From CAJXMH01 sp040220135 (GTDB lineage: Bacteria; Bacteroidota; Bacteroidia; Flavobacteriales_E; Vicingaceae), in assembly GCA_040220135.1 (NCBI GenBank), contig JAVJTT010000006.1, positions 298,553 through 362,552 of the forward strand: a stretch of DNA of 64,000 nucleotides, written 5' to 3'. Numbering within the stretch: position 1 is the first letter of the stretch; each line of letters begins with the position of its first letter. Under the pieces are notes generated by a model, which saw only the letters and a list, made by a program, of their open reading frames with translations, did not search any database and was not told where the DNA came from. Of this stretch, positions 45,736 to 54,197 are shown piece after piece. Made by a program: the position numbers and the translations under genes.

Positions 45736-47883
45736 ATGGCAAAGAAGAAGAAATCCTCCAAAGCATCCACCTCTTCCTTAGACCAACGGATTTTAGAGGT
45801 TTTTAGGCAAGACCCGACCCAGTCATTTAACTACAAGCAAGTAGCGAAACGCTTAAACATCAAGCAGACCTCAAAGCGAAAGCTGATTGGAAAGATTCTC
45901 TACGAATTAGCGGATAAAGAGCACTTAATAGAGGAGAAACCCGGACGCTTTAAGCTAGAACCATCTTCGGCCAACCTGCAACAAATGATTGGTACGGTAG
46001 ACATGACACAAAGAGGCAGTGCCTACATTGAAGTGGAAGGTATGCCGGATGATATTTACATTGGCGAGAAAGATCTTGGCACTGCATTGCATGGCGATAA
46101 AGTTGAGGTTACTTTGATAAAAGTGAAGCGCAATGGCAAACCTATTGGAAAAATTTCAAAGATTATTGAACGCAAGCAGCTTGATTTTGTGGGAACAATT
46201 GAGAAATCTTTGAAGTACGCCTTTCTGGTTCCCGATAGCAAAAGAATGCCGGTGGATATTTTTATTCCTTTGAATAAATTAAATGGTGCCCAACAAGGCG
46301 AGAAAGCCATTGCTCGAATCGGAGATTGGCCCAAAGATGCGGACTCTCCATTTGGGGAAATTACTCAAGTATTGGGGGCTCCGGGTGAGAATGAAACGGA
46401 AATGCATGCCATTTTAGCTGAGTATGGACTGCCGGCTGAATTTCCCAAACACATTCAAAAGGAAGCTGAAGAGATTGACGTAAGCATTAAGGAGAGTGAG
46501 GTAAAAAAACGCAGAGATATGCGAAAGGTGACCACTTTTACCATTGATCCTGATGACGCTAAAGATTTTGACGATGCGCTTTCCTTGCAAAAATTACCAA
46601 ACGGCAATTGGGAAGTCGGAATTCACATTGCAGATGTGAGTCATTACTTGAAAGAAGGGAGTCAACTTGATCAGGAAGCCTACGAAAGAGCAACTTCAGT
46701 TTACTTGGTAGATCGGGTTGTTCCGATGTTGCCGGAAGTACTCTCTAATGTGGCCTGTAGTCTAAGACCGAAGGAAGACAAATATTGCTTTTCTGCCATT
46801 TTTGAAATCGACGATAGCACTAAGATTCACAAAGAGTGGTTTGGTCGCAGCGTAATTCACTCTGACAGAAGGTTTACTTATGATGAGGCACAAAAACTCA
46901 TAGAAGGAGAAGAGGGAGAGTTAAAAGAGGAAGTTTTAACCTTAGATCGCTTAGCCAAACAAATGCGGAACGATCGTTTCAAAAAGGGAGCAATCGATTT
47001 TCATTCCTTAGAAGTGAAGTTTAAATTGGACGATAAAGGGGAACCTCTTGGTGTGTTCATTAAAGAGCAGAAAGATGCCAATAAGCTGATCGAAGAATTC
47101 ATGCTGTTGGCTAACAAGCGAGTAGCAACTTTTATTGGGTCGAAACAAAAGAATGCAAAACCATTTGTTTATCGGATTCATGAAAACCCCGATCCGGAGA
47201 AACTGCAAACTTTTAGTGAGTTCATTAAAAAGTTTGGATACCGAATCGATACCACTTCACCCAAAGGGATCTCTAAAACCATGAATCGCTTGATGCAAGA
47301 CATCGATGGCAAAGCTGAAGAGCAATTGATTTCTCAATTAGCGATACGAACCATGGCCAAAGCGGAATATTCGACGGATAATGTTGGACATTATGGATTG
47401 GGTTTTCAGTATTATTCACATTTCACTTCTCCTATTCGTCGGTACCCTGATGTGATGGTGCACCGTTTGTTACAGCATTATTTAGATGGCGGTAAAGCGG
47501 CGAATGAAGAAGAATTGGAAGAAAAGTGTAAGCACTCTTCTGAACGAGAAAAACTGGCCACAGATGCAGAGCGTGCCTCAGTAAAGTTTATGCAAGTAAA
47601 ATTCATGCAAGACAAAGAAGGTGAAATTTTTGGAGGTGTTGTTTCCGGGGTGAGTGACTTTGGACTTTTTGTAGAGTTGGAAGAATCTTTTTGTGAAGGC
47701 TTAATTAGAATGAAGAGCTTAACGGATGACTTTTACACTTTTAATGCCGATAATTTTGCCTTGGAAGGTAAGCGAACCGGCAAGGTTTACCGCATAGGCG
47801 ATAAATTGACCGTAAAAATAATTCGAGCAGACTTAGCTAAAAAGCAGTTGGATTTTGAATTGATGGACGATATCGCTGACTAG
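45736..47883 (+). CDS. rnr: Ribonuclease R
   Basis: Processive 3'-5' exoribonuclease that degrades structured RNA. The 715 residues contain an N-terminal helix-turn-helix-like region (residues 10-70, FNYKQVAKRLNIK), cold-shock domains, the RNB catalytic domain with the acidic motif DPDDAKDFDDALSL near 271-284, and a C-terminal S1 domain from about 630 (GGVVSGVSDFGLFVELEE). It carries a strong Shine-Dalgarno sequence, rare here, which suggests high translation. Confidence 0.97.
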   Translation: MAKKKKSSKASTSSLDQRILEVFRQDPTQSFNYKQVAKRLNIKQTSKRKLIGKILYELADKEHLIEEKPGRFKLEPSSANLQQMIGTVDMTQRGSAYIEVEGMPDDIYIGEKDLGTALHGDKVEVTLIKVKRNGKPIGKISKIIERKQLDFVGTIEKSLKYAFLVPDSKRMPVDIFIPLNKLNGAQQGEKAIARIGDWPKDADSPFGEITQVLGAPGENETEMHAILAEYGLPAEFPKHIQKEAEEIDVSIKESEVKKRRDMRKVTTFTIDPDDAKDFDDALSLQKLPNGNWEVGIHIADVSHYLKEGSQLDQEAYERATSVYLVDRVVPMLPEVLSNVACSLRPKEDKYCFSAIFEIDDSTKIHKEWFGRSVIHSDRRFTYDEAQKLIEGEEGELKEEVLTLDRLAKQMRNDRFKKGAIDFHSLEVKFKLDDKGEPLGVFIKEQKDANKLIEEFMLLANKRVATFIGSKQKNAKPFVYRIHENPDPEKLQTFSEFIKKFGYRIDTTSPKGISKTMNRLMQDIDGKAEEQLISQLAIRTMAKAEYSTDNVGHYGLGFQYYSHFTSPIRRYPDVMVHRLLQHYLDGGKAANEEELEEKCKHSSEREKLATDAERASVKFMQVKFMQDKEGEIFGGVVSGVSDFGLFVELEESFCEGLIRMKSLTDDFYTFNADNFALEGKRTGKVYRIGDKLTVKIIRADLAKKQLDFELMDDIAD

Positions 47884-47970
47884 CTCATAGTCTCTTTTCG
47901 TTTTCTTGACTTAAGGCGAATGCAACAATAGACTGCTGTTTTGTATCTTTATAGCAAAGCGCTTTATTTT

Positions 47971-49248
47971 TTGAGACAGTTTGTATTTATAATCGGAGCT
48001 TTTCTGCTGTTGCCATTCCTAGCTAATGGGCAAGATTTTCAATGGCAAAAAAGGGAATTTATTTTTGAGGCTGCAGCCGGAATGAATTACACCAGATTCG
48101 ATCTTGCTGAAGAAGAAATGAGACCTTTGGCCAGACCTTTTACCGGTTTCGGAATCACTTATGCGCTAAACCCCCAATGGGGAATAAAAGGGAACGGACT
48201 CTTTGCACAAAGAGCTTCAAAAATTAAGAGTGGAACAAATTACCAAAGCCTGGGTTTTGATTTTCAGATCATGCCTCAGTTTAAATGGGACGACCTTTAC
48301 TTCAATGCCGGTATCTCTCACCACCTTCCCATAAATCAAGGATTGCAGTACAAAGGAAGTGCTAGTTCAGAAAGAACACGCGTTGAGCCGGATGAAATTT
48401 CGGTAGTAAATCCTCAAATAAGTGCACTCTTAGGTTTTGAAATGAAGCTGATGCCAAATTGGAAGATCTACACCAATTTTAGTATACCCTTAAAAGCTCA
48501 GCAGCATAACAATGTACAAGTTGGTCTTACTTACCGCTTAAGCCGCAGAGCACCCTCTAAAGAAAGCGCAAGAAAAATTCGAAGACGGACAACTGCCAAA
48601 CAAATTAAGGAATTGAGAAATGGCGCTTTATTAGTTCGCCTAAGGACTTCAAAGCCGGTTATAGAAGCTTTGAAAAGAAAAGGCTTTCCTCAAAAGGCCA
48701 AAGAGGTAGCAAGAAAACAAAGGCTAGAGAATATTAATTTGATTAAAGCCTTCCATCAGTATTACAACTTTAGTGAAGTTCGCTTCTTTATGAGTGATTA
48801 TTCCTCCAAAGTTAGAAAGGGTAAAACCCAGCATTACTTTGTAAACGATAGTTTAGTCGTAGACTCTTCGCTAGTGTTGCGAAATACAAAACACCTGTAT
48901 ACTGCAGAATTCGGGCAAATAGAAGAAGATACTGCTACGTTCTTTTCACATTATGATTTGGTTCAAACCGGCAACTTTGCTTTCGTTCAGGTTCCACGCT
49001 TTTATGGAGGAGGTGGAAACACCTTTACCGCTTTGGTTATAAAGGATCAGCAGTTTGAACAGCTGCATCGTCCTTTTCCTTATTACTCTAGAGCGTTATT
49101 TAAGGCCATGGAAGATCATCCGGGCCATCGTTTTTTCTACTTTCCGGTGATGCTTTTTTCCCCTATGACTTATGGAGAATGCGTGGAAAACTTGAACCAA
49201 AAGCTGCATCGATTTTACCGAAAAGTTGAACGGAGAGAAAGACGATAA
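47971..49248 (+). CDS. Outer-membrane beta-barrel protein with a C-terminal domain of unknown function
   Basis: A protein of about 425 residues that I do not recognise as a whole. After a signal peptide (ending FLANGQ) residues about 25-180 have alternating strands typical of a Bacteroidota outer-membrane barrel (FEAAAGMNYTRFDL, LGFDFQIMPQF). A very basic linker (RRAPSKESARKIRRRTTAK) leads to a mixed helical C-terminal domain (about 200-425) with no family I can name. The TTG at 47971 (MRQFVFII) gives an ordinary leader. An in-frame TTG at 47941 is possible but sits in a promoter-like stretch. The next gene, marC, is on the same strand. Confidence 0.65.
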   Translation: MRQFVFIIGAFLLLPFLANGQDFQWQKREFIFEAAAGMNYTRFDLAEEEMRPLARPFTGFGITYALNPQWGIKGNGLFAQRASKIKSGTNYQSLGFDFQIMPQFKWDDLYFNAGISHHLPINQGLQYKGSASSERTRVEPDEISVVNPQISALLGFEMKLMPNWKIYTNFSIPLKAQQHNNVQVGLTYRLSRRAPSKESARKIRRRTTAKQIKELRNGALLVRLRTSKPVIEALKRKGFPQKAKEVARKQRLENINLIKAFHQYYNFSEVRFFMSDYSSKVRKGKTQHYFVNDSLVVDSSLVLRNTKHLYTAEFGQIEEDTATFFSHYDLVQTGNFAFVQVPRFYGGGGNTFTALVIKDQQFEQLHRPFPYYSRALFKAMEDHPGHRFFYFPVMLFSPMTYGECVENLNQKLHRFYRKVERRERR

Positions 49249-49336
49249 TTCTTAACATTTATTTGCCTATTCGGTAGCATTTTAAACTCTTTTTTCTAAC
49301 TACTTTTGCGCGCTCAAATTTTTAAGGTGCCTAGCT

Positions 49337-49903
49337 ATGCAATTCAGTTTTAGAGAAATTTTTACCGCCGGCATGGTACTCTTTGCCGTTATCGACATCA
49401 TTGGTTCTGTGCCTATTATCATAGATCTGCGCCAAAAAGTAGGCCATATAAAATCAGAAAAGGCCTCTATTGTTGCCTTGGTTTTAATGGTCTTATTTCT
49501 TTTTGTTGGGGAGTCAATTTTGACCTTGATTGGCATCGATGTGAACAGTTTTGCCATTGCCGGTTCATTTGTGCTTTTTTTCTTGGCAGTTGAAATGATC
49601 TTAGGGATCAAACTTTACAAAGATGATATTCCGGAAACAGCTTCCATTGTACCCATTGCTTTTCCCTTAATTGCCGGTGCAGGCACCATGACTTCACTAC
49701 TTTCTATGCGTGCTGAATATGAAGTGCAAAATATAATTGTGGCCATTGTGGCTAACATTATTGTGGTTTACGCTGTATTAAAAGCTTCTAAACCCATTGA
49801 ACGTATTTTAGGCCAAGGAGGAATTGCTGTTTTGCGAAAGGTATTTGGTATTATTTTATTGGCCATTGCCGTAAAACTTTTCCGAACCAACCTAGGGCTT
49901 TAA
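49337..49903 (+). CDS. MarC family integral membrane protein
   Basis: A 188-residue membrane protein with about six helices. The family motifs IDIIGSVPIIIDL and PLIAGAGTMTSLL are visible. The MarC/UPF0056 family has no settled function; an early link to antibiotic resistance was not upheld. A TACTTTTG element about 20-30 bases upstream may be the -7 element of its promoter. Confidence 0.9.
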   Translation: MQFSFREIFTAGMVLFAVIDIIGSVPIIIDLRQKVGHIKSEKASIVALVLMVLFLFVGESILTLIGIDVNSFAIAGSFVLFFLAVEMILGIKLYKDDIPETASIVPIAFPLIAGAGTMTSLLSMRAEYEVQNIIVAIVANIIVVYAVLKASKPIERILGQGGIAVLRKVFGIILLAIAVKLFRTNLGL

Positions 49904-49958
49904 GTCTTTTCCAACCTTTCTTACTTACTTTTGTTAAGAAGCCTAAAAGGGAAGGATT

Positions 49959-50837
49959 GTGCCAAATTTGTTTAAGAATAAAAAAGACCAGGAAGTTAAA
50001 ATTGGAAAGCCGGAATGGCTCAAAACCAAAATTGCTTCCGGTAAGGAGTATCGAGAGACCAAAAAGGTTGTAAAGGAACATAAACTTCATACCATTTGTG
50101 AAAGTGGGAAATGTCCTAATCAAGCGGAGTGCTGGGGGGCGGGTACAGCCACTTTTATGATCTTGGGAAATACCTGCACACGCTCTTGTCAATTTTGCAA
50201 TGTGGCGACCGGTAAACCGGAAGACGTTGACCCATTTGAAGCATTGCGCGTGGCCAAATCGATTAAACTCATGGATTTGAAGCATGCAGTGATTACCTCG
50301 GTTGACCGTGATGACTTGCCCGATGGCGGCGCTGATGCTTGGAAAAGAACGGTAGAATTAACCAGAAAGCACAATCCGGGTATTACAATTGAAACCTTGA
50401 TCCCAGACTTTAAAGGCGAGTGGGAAAACTTGAAGCCTATTTTAGAAATTAAGCCAGAAGTGGTTTCCCACAACATGGAAACAGTGCGCCGAATCACCCA
50501 AAAAGTTAGAATTCAAGCGAAGTATGATCGTAGTTTAGAGGTACTGAAGAGGCTAAAAGAAGGAGGAATTGAAAAAACGAAATCCGGCATTATGCTAGGC
50601 CTCGGAGAATTTGACGAAGAAGTACTGGAGACTATGGATGATTTGCGTTCCGTTGGCGTAACCATTATGACGCTTGGGCAATACATGCAACCCTCTAAAA
50701 AGCATTTACCGGTAGCTGAATTCGTACATCCTGATAAGTTCGCTTTCTTCAAAAAAGAAGGTCTCAAAAAAGGATTTGAATTTGTTGAAAGTGGACCTTT
50801 GGTGCGCTCCTCTTATCATGCGGAACGACACCTTTAG
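49959..50837 (+). CDS. lipA: Lipoyl synthase
   Basis: Radical SAM enzyme that inserts two sulfurs into octanoyl-protein to form the lipoyl cofactor. The 292 residues have the auxiliary cluster cysteines C47, C52 and C58 (CESGKCPNQAEC), the SAM-cluster motif CTRSCQFC (C73, C77, C80), and the C-terminal RSSYHAERHL. The start is GTG at 49959. Its partner lipB is 2.1 kb away on the other strand, with a secreted propeller gene between them. Its stop abuts that gene's stop. Confidence 0.97.
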   Translation: MPNLFKNKKDQEVKIGKPEWLKTKIASGKEYRETKKVVKEHKLHTICESGKCPNQAECWGAGTATFMILGNTCTRSCQFCNVATGKPEDVDPFEALRVAKSIKLMDLKHAVITSVDRDDLPDGGADAWKRTVELTRKHNPGITIETLIPDFKGEWENLKPILEIKPEVVSHNMETVRRITQKVRIQAKYDRSLEVLKRLKEGGIEKTKSGIMLGLGEFDEEVLETMDDLRSVGVTIMTLGQYMQPSKKHLPVAEFVHPDKFAFFKKEGLKKGFEFVESGPLVRSSYHAERHL

Positions 50838-52937
50838 TTAATCTATGAAGGTGACTTTGCGAAAAGCACTTTGCCCGTATTGACTCATAATCTTTAAGTG
50901 ATAAAGCCCACTTAGGTCACCTTTTTTAATATTTAGGTGACCCTCTTTTACATCTCCAGATCGAACTAATTTGCCATTCAAGTCAAATAACTGATAGTTA
51001 AATATTCCCTCTTGGTCTATTTCTACGTTTAAATTGTTTTTGGTTGGGTTAGGGAAAACTTCCATTTGTGAAAAAATTGAATTTTCACTTAAACCAACCG
51101 TAGATAACACACATTCTGAAGTATCTTGACAACCGTTCTTTAGAACAATTACAGCATACCTTCCGCCCTTGCTAGGCGTAAACGATTGTGCTGATTCTCC
51201 AGGAATGCTTGCGTAGTTGTTATTGCAATCTACCCATTGATAAAAAACATTGCTCCCCGATTCTCCGACAATTATTTGATCGCCTAAGCGTGAGATGCTA
51301 GTGTCTATTGGGTTAATAGTTAAATCTATGGTTACAATGCTGTCGCAGCCCAGATTGTTTATTAATGTATCGCTGTATACGCCTGTACTGGTATACTTTT
51401 TACCAGAAGGCGAAAAGTAATCATTACAGGCTGTTTCTGTTAAGCTAGCAAAATTTTTCGGACAAAATGATAATCGTTGAATATAGGCATCACCTCCAAA
51501 AGCATTTAAAATATTCTGAGTGCTATCCTCAGGGTTAAAGCTAACTGAGTTACCGAATTGGCCAGCAAATATTGCCTGCTTCTCAGTTAAATACACTGCT
51601 TTTTGACCAATGTCATAACCGTTAGCTCCAAAATAGGCTTGGGATGACAAGCTTCCATCTTGGGTATTATAAGAAGCAGTAAAAATATCTCTATCTCCAA
51701 AAAATGGAAGGATGTCTTTGGACTTTGAGGAGTCTAAATAATGACTGCCTGCATAACTGCCTGTAGTAAGAATTTTGTTCCCTTTAATATCTAAGCTTTG
51801 AATAAAGCTGTTTGAAAAGCTCACATTCGGGTCTCTGCGGTGTTGATTGGACCAAATAAAAGTACCTTGAGGATCATATTTAATTAAAATACTAGCATAA
51901 TGGTTCCCATTATTTATAGTTTTAACTAGATGAGTGTTTGAAGAGCCATCTAAGTCAACAGACCCTCCAAAGTTGCCACCTAGATAAATATTTCCTGATT
52001 GATCAAATTCAAAATCTAAAATATACATTTGGGAAAGCCCTGATAAATAAGTGCTGTCTACATGAATATCCTGATTCCAAATATTGTTGCCAGTTGATCT
52101 ATCTATTTTGGCAAGTCTGATAGCTTTATAACTATTAACATTCCCTCTAACTCTATTAACGGAGTTATCGTTTAGTTTAATAATAGCAAATAGATCGCTG
52201 TTTGAATTAAACTTCAGCTTATAAACATCATGTCTACTTGGATAGTCTACCCCTTGTGGTTTTGCCCACCTAAAATTGCCGTTACTTTGGTAAGAAGCAA
52301 TGTAGCCATAAAAGTGGTTATTGGAAAAACTAGAGATACTTCCACCATTACTATTCGGGGTAAAGTCAAGTGAACCTTTAAACCCGCCGCCTAAATAAAC
52401 ATTGCCGCTTGTATCAGATGTCACGGAGATAGTAGTTTCACTGTTTACATTGCCAAAAGAATTTGTCCAAACCCAGTTTCCGCTGGTGTCAAATTTTGAA
52501 ATAAAAACATCTAGGTTACCATTAGAAGTAAGAGTAAAAGAATTTTGTGAGGATGGATTAAAGTCTACTGTTGAAGCGAACTCTCCAGCCAAATAAATAT
52601 ATCCATCATTAGTTAAATTGAGGTCTCTGCCAAGATCGTTCGCATTGCCGCCAAATGTCTGACTCCAAAGTAAAGTTCCTATGCTATCATACTTTGCAAG
52701 AAATATATCTGAACTACCATTTGGAGTTATGAAATTGGAATTAGAAAATAGGTTAAATTCTATTTCGGTATTGAAGTATCCACAGACATATATGTTCTTC
52801 GTTATTGGTTCAACTTCTAAATCAGTTATCGTCTGGTCATTATTGCCAGTTAATTGCCCTACCCATTCCAGTTCTTGGGCATTTAAGCTTGATAAGGCCA
52901 GAAAAATTGAAAAGAGGGAAACAATATATCGCTTCAT
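50838..52937 (-). CDS. T9SS type A sorting-domain protein with SBBP-type beta-propeller repeats
   Basis: A 699-residue secreted protein. A signal peptide ends at about residue 20 (SLNAQ). About seven propeller units of the SBBP type follow (for example SGNVYLGGGFKGSLDFTPNS and GYIYLAGEFASTVDFNPSSQ) up to about 490. After that come the CNDYFSPSGKKYTSTGVYSD motif often found near T9SS domains and the type A sorting domain (MEVFPNPTKNNLNVEI to FRKVTFID). It should be secreted by T9SS. Its ligand is unknown. It has its own consensus promoter inside the end of lipB. Confidence 0.88.
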   Translation of the reverse strand: MKRYIVSLFSIFLALSSLNAQELEWVGQLTGNNDQTITDLEVEPITKNIYVCGYFNTEIEFNLFSNSNFITPNGSSDIFLAKYDSIGTLLWSQTFGGNANDLGRDLNLTNDGYIYLAGEFASTVDFNPSSQNSFTLTSNGNLDVFISKFDTSGNWVWTNSFGNVNSETTISVTSDTSGNVYLGGGFKGSLDFTPNSNGGSISSFSNNHFYGYIASYQSNGNFRWAKPQGVDYPSRHDVYKLKFNSNSDLFAIIKLNDNSVNRVRGNVNSYKAIRLAKIDRSTGNNIWNQDIHVDSTYLSGLSQMYILDFEFDQSGNIYLGGNFGGSVDLDGSSNTHLVKTINNGNHYASILIKYDPQGTFIWSNQHRRDPNVSFSNSFIQSLDIKGNKILTTGSYAGSHYLDSSKSKDILPFFGDRDIFTASYNTQDGSLSSQAYFGANGYDIGQKAVYLTEKQAIFAGQFGNSVSFNPEDSTQNILNAFGGDAYIQRLSFCPKNFASLTETACNDYFSPSGKKYTSTGVYSDTLINNLGCDSIVTIDLTINPIDTSISRLGDQIIVGESGSNVFYQWVDCNNNYASIPGESAQSFTPSKGGRYAVIVLKNGCQDTSECVLSTVGLSENSIFSQMEVFPNPTKNNLNVEIDQEGIFNYQLFDLNGKLVRSGDVKEGHLNIKKGDLSGLYHLKIMSQYGQSAFRKVTFID

Positions 52938-52958
52938 AAACAGAGGCTAGTGTGCTTA

Positions 52959-52987
52959 CAAAGGTATTTAATTAAAGCTGTTTTCAA
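52959..52987 (-). promoter_or_regulatory. Promoter of the SBBP/T9SS gene, inside lipB
   Basis: On the minus strand TTG (52985-52987), an 18-base spacer and TACCTTTG (52959-52966) match the Bacteroidota consensus exactly. The -33 element lies in the last codons of lipB, so the secreted-protein gene can be transcribed independently of lipB. Confidence 0.65.
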
Positions 52988-53621
52988 ATTGCCCGATCAG
53001 TTTCTCACATACCTGCCAAAAATCTTGTTCTTCCCCTAACTCATTAGCAAGGGAAGTCACCCCTTTATCATCAATTCCACAAGGAACAATGTTGTCAAAA
53101 TAGCTAAGGTCGGTGTTAATATTAAAAGCCAATCCATGCATGCAAATGCCACGACTTACTTTAATTCCTATGGCACAAATTTTACGTGCTTTTTCGTTCT
53201 TAGCATCTAACCAAACGCCGCTGGCTCCTGCTAGTCTCTCGGCTTTTAAGCCGTATTCTGCCAAGCAATCAATCACACACTGCTCAAGGGTTTCAACGTA
53301 TTCCCGAACGCCCATTCCAAAATCAGCTAAATTAAAGATGGGATAGGCGGTAAGTTGCCCTGGACCGTGATAGGTGATGTCGCCCCCTCTGCTAGTTTGG
53401 TAGTAGGCGGCTCCACTTTCCTCAACCGAGACTTTTAAATTTGCTTCATCACCCGACTTTCCCAAAGTATAAACTGGGTCGTGTTGTAGATATATCAAGG
53501 TATTAGTGGTCGGTTTTTCTGCTTTCAGCTTTTCCAATTGAGCTTCAAAGAGTGTTTCTTGCAATTGCAAAGCAGCTGCGTAATCTGTGCGATCTAGGAA
53601 GAGGTGGTTTAGTTTTGGCAT
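52968..53621 (-). CDS. lipB: Octanoyl-ACP:protein N-octanoyltransferase
   Basis: Transfers octanoyl from ACP to lipoyl domains, the step before lipA. The 217 residues show RGGDITYHGPGQLTAYPI, the catalytic lysine in GIKVSRG (K154) and the catalytic cysteine in VPCGIDDKGVTSL (C181). The start at 53621 leaves 82 bases to the divergent rnhA, and TAGCTTTG in that gap may be its -7 element. Confidence 0.96.
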   Translation of the reverse strand: MPKLNHLFLDRTDYAAALQLQETLFEAQLEKLKAEKPTTNTLIYLQHDPVYTLGKSGDEANLKVSVEESGAAYYQTSRGGDITYHGPGQLTAYPIFNLADFGMGVREYVETLEQCVIDCLAEYGLKAERLAGASGVWLDAKNEKARKICAIGIKVSRGICMHGLAFNINTDLSYFDNIVPCGIDDKGVTSLANELGEEQDFWQVCEKLIGQFENSFN

Positions 53622-53703
53622 CTTGACTTGTGAACAAACAAAGCTACTCAGAAGTAGTTCAATCCGCTGCCTTCTGCTTATTTTCGTCTTTTAAACTTGA
53701 TTT

Positions 53704-54180
53704 TTGGCTGAAATAACAATTTTTACAGACGGCTCAGCAAAAGGAAATCCCGGACCTGGGGGCTATGGAGTCGTTTTGCTTTCCGGAAAGTACCAAAAGG
53801 AGCTTTCACAAGGTTTTCGGAAAACGACCAATAACAGAATGGAGCTGCTAGCGGTGATTGTGGGTTTAGAAAGTTTAAAAAAAGCAGACTCTGAGGTCTT
53901 GATTTTTTCAGACTCCAAATATGTGGTAGATTCTGTAGAAAAAGGATGGCTTTTTAATTGGCAGAAAAAGGGTTTTGCAAAGAAAAAGAACGTGGATCTA
54001 TGGAAACGTTTTTTAAAAATCTATCCCAAACACACAGTTCGCTTTGAATGGGTAAAAGGCCATGCCGGAAACAAATGGAACGAACGCTGCGACCAATTGG
54101 CGGTAAAAGCGGCTACCGCCAAAAACTTAATGGTGGATGAGGGCTTTGAGAATAAGAGTGAGGAGAGTAAATTGTTTTAA
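53704..54180 (+). CDS. rnhA: Ribonuclease HI
   Basis: Cleaves RNA in RNA-DNA hybrids. The 158 residues begin with FTDGSAKGNPGPGGYG and contain the catalytic acids D9, E47, D70 and D130 in the expected contexts (TDGS, RMELLA, FSDSKYV, NERCDQLA). The start is TTG at 53704. It stands alone between divergent lipB and a convergent secreted propeller gene, 17 bases from the latter's stop. Confidence 0.96.
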   Translation: MAEITIFTDGSAKGNPGPGGYGVVLLSGKYQKELSQGFRKTTNNRMELLAVIVGLESLKKADSEVLIFSDSKYVVDSVEKGWLFNWQKKGFAKKKNVDLWKRFLKIYPKHTVRFEWVKGHAGNKWNERCDQLAVKAATAKNLMVDEGFENKSEESKLF

Positions 54181-54197
54181 CCCTTAAGCAAGAGAAC

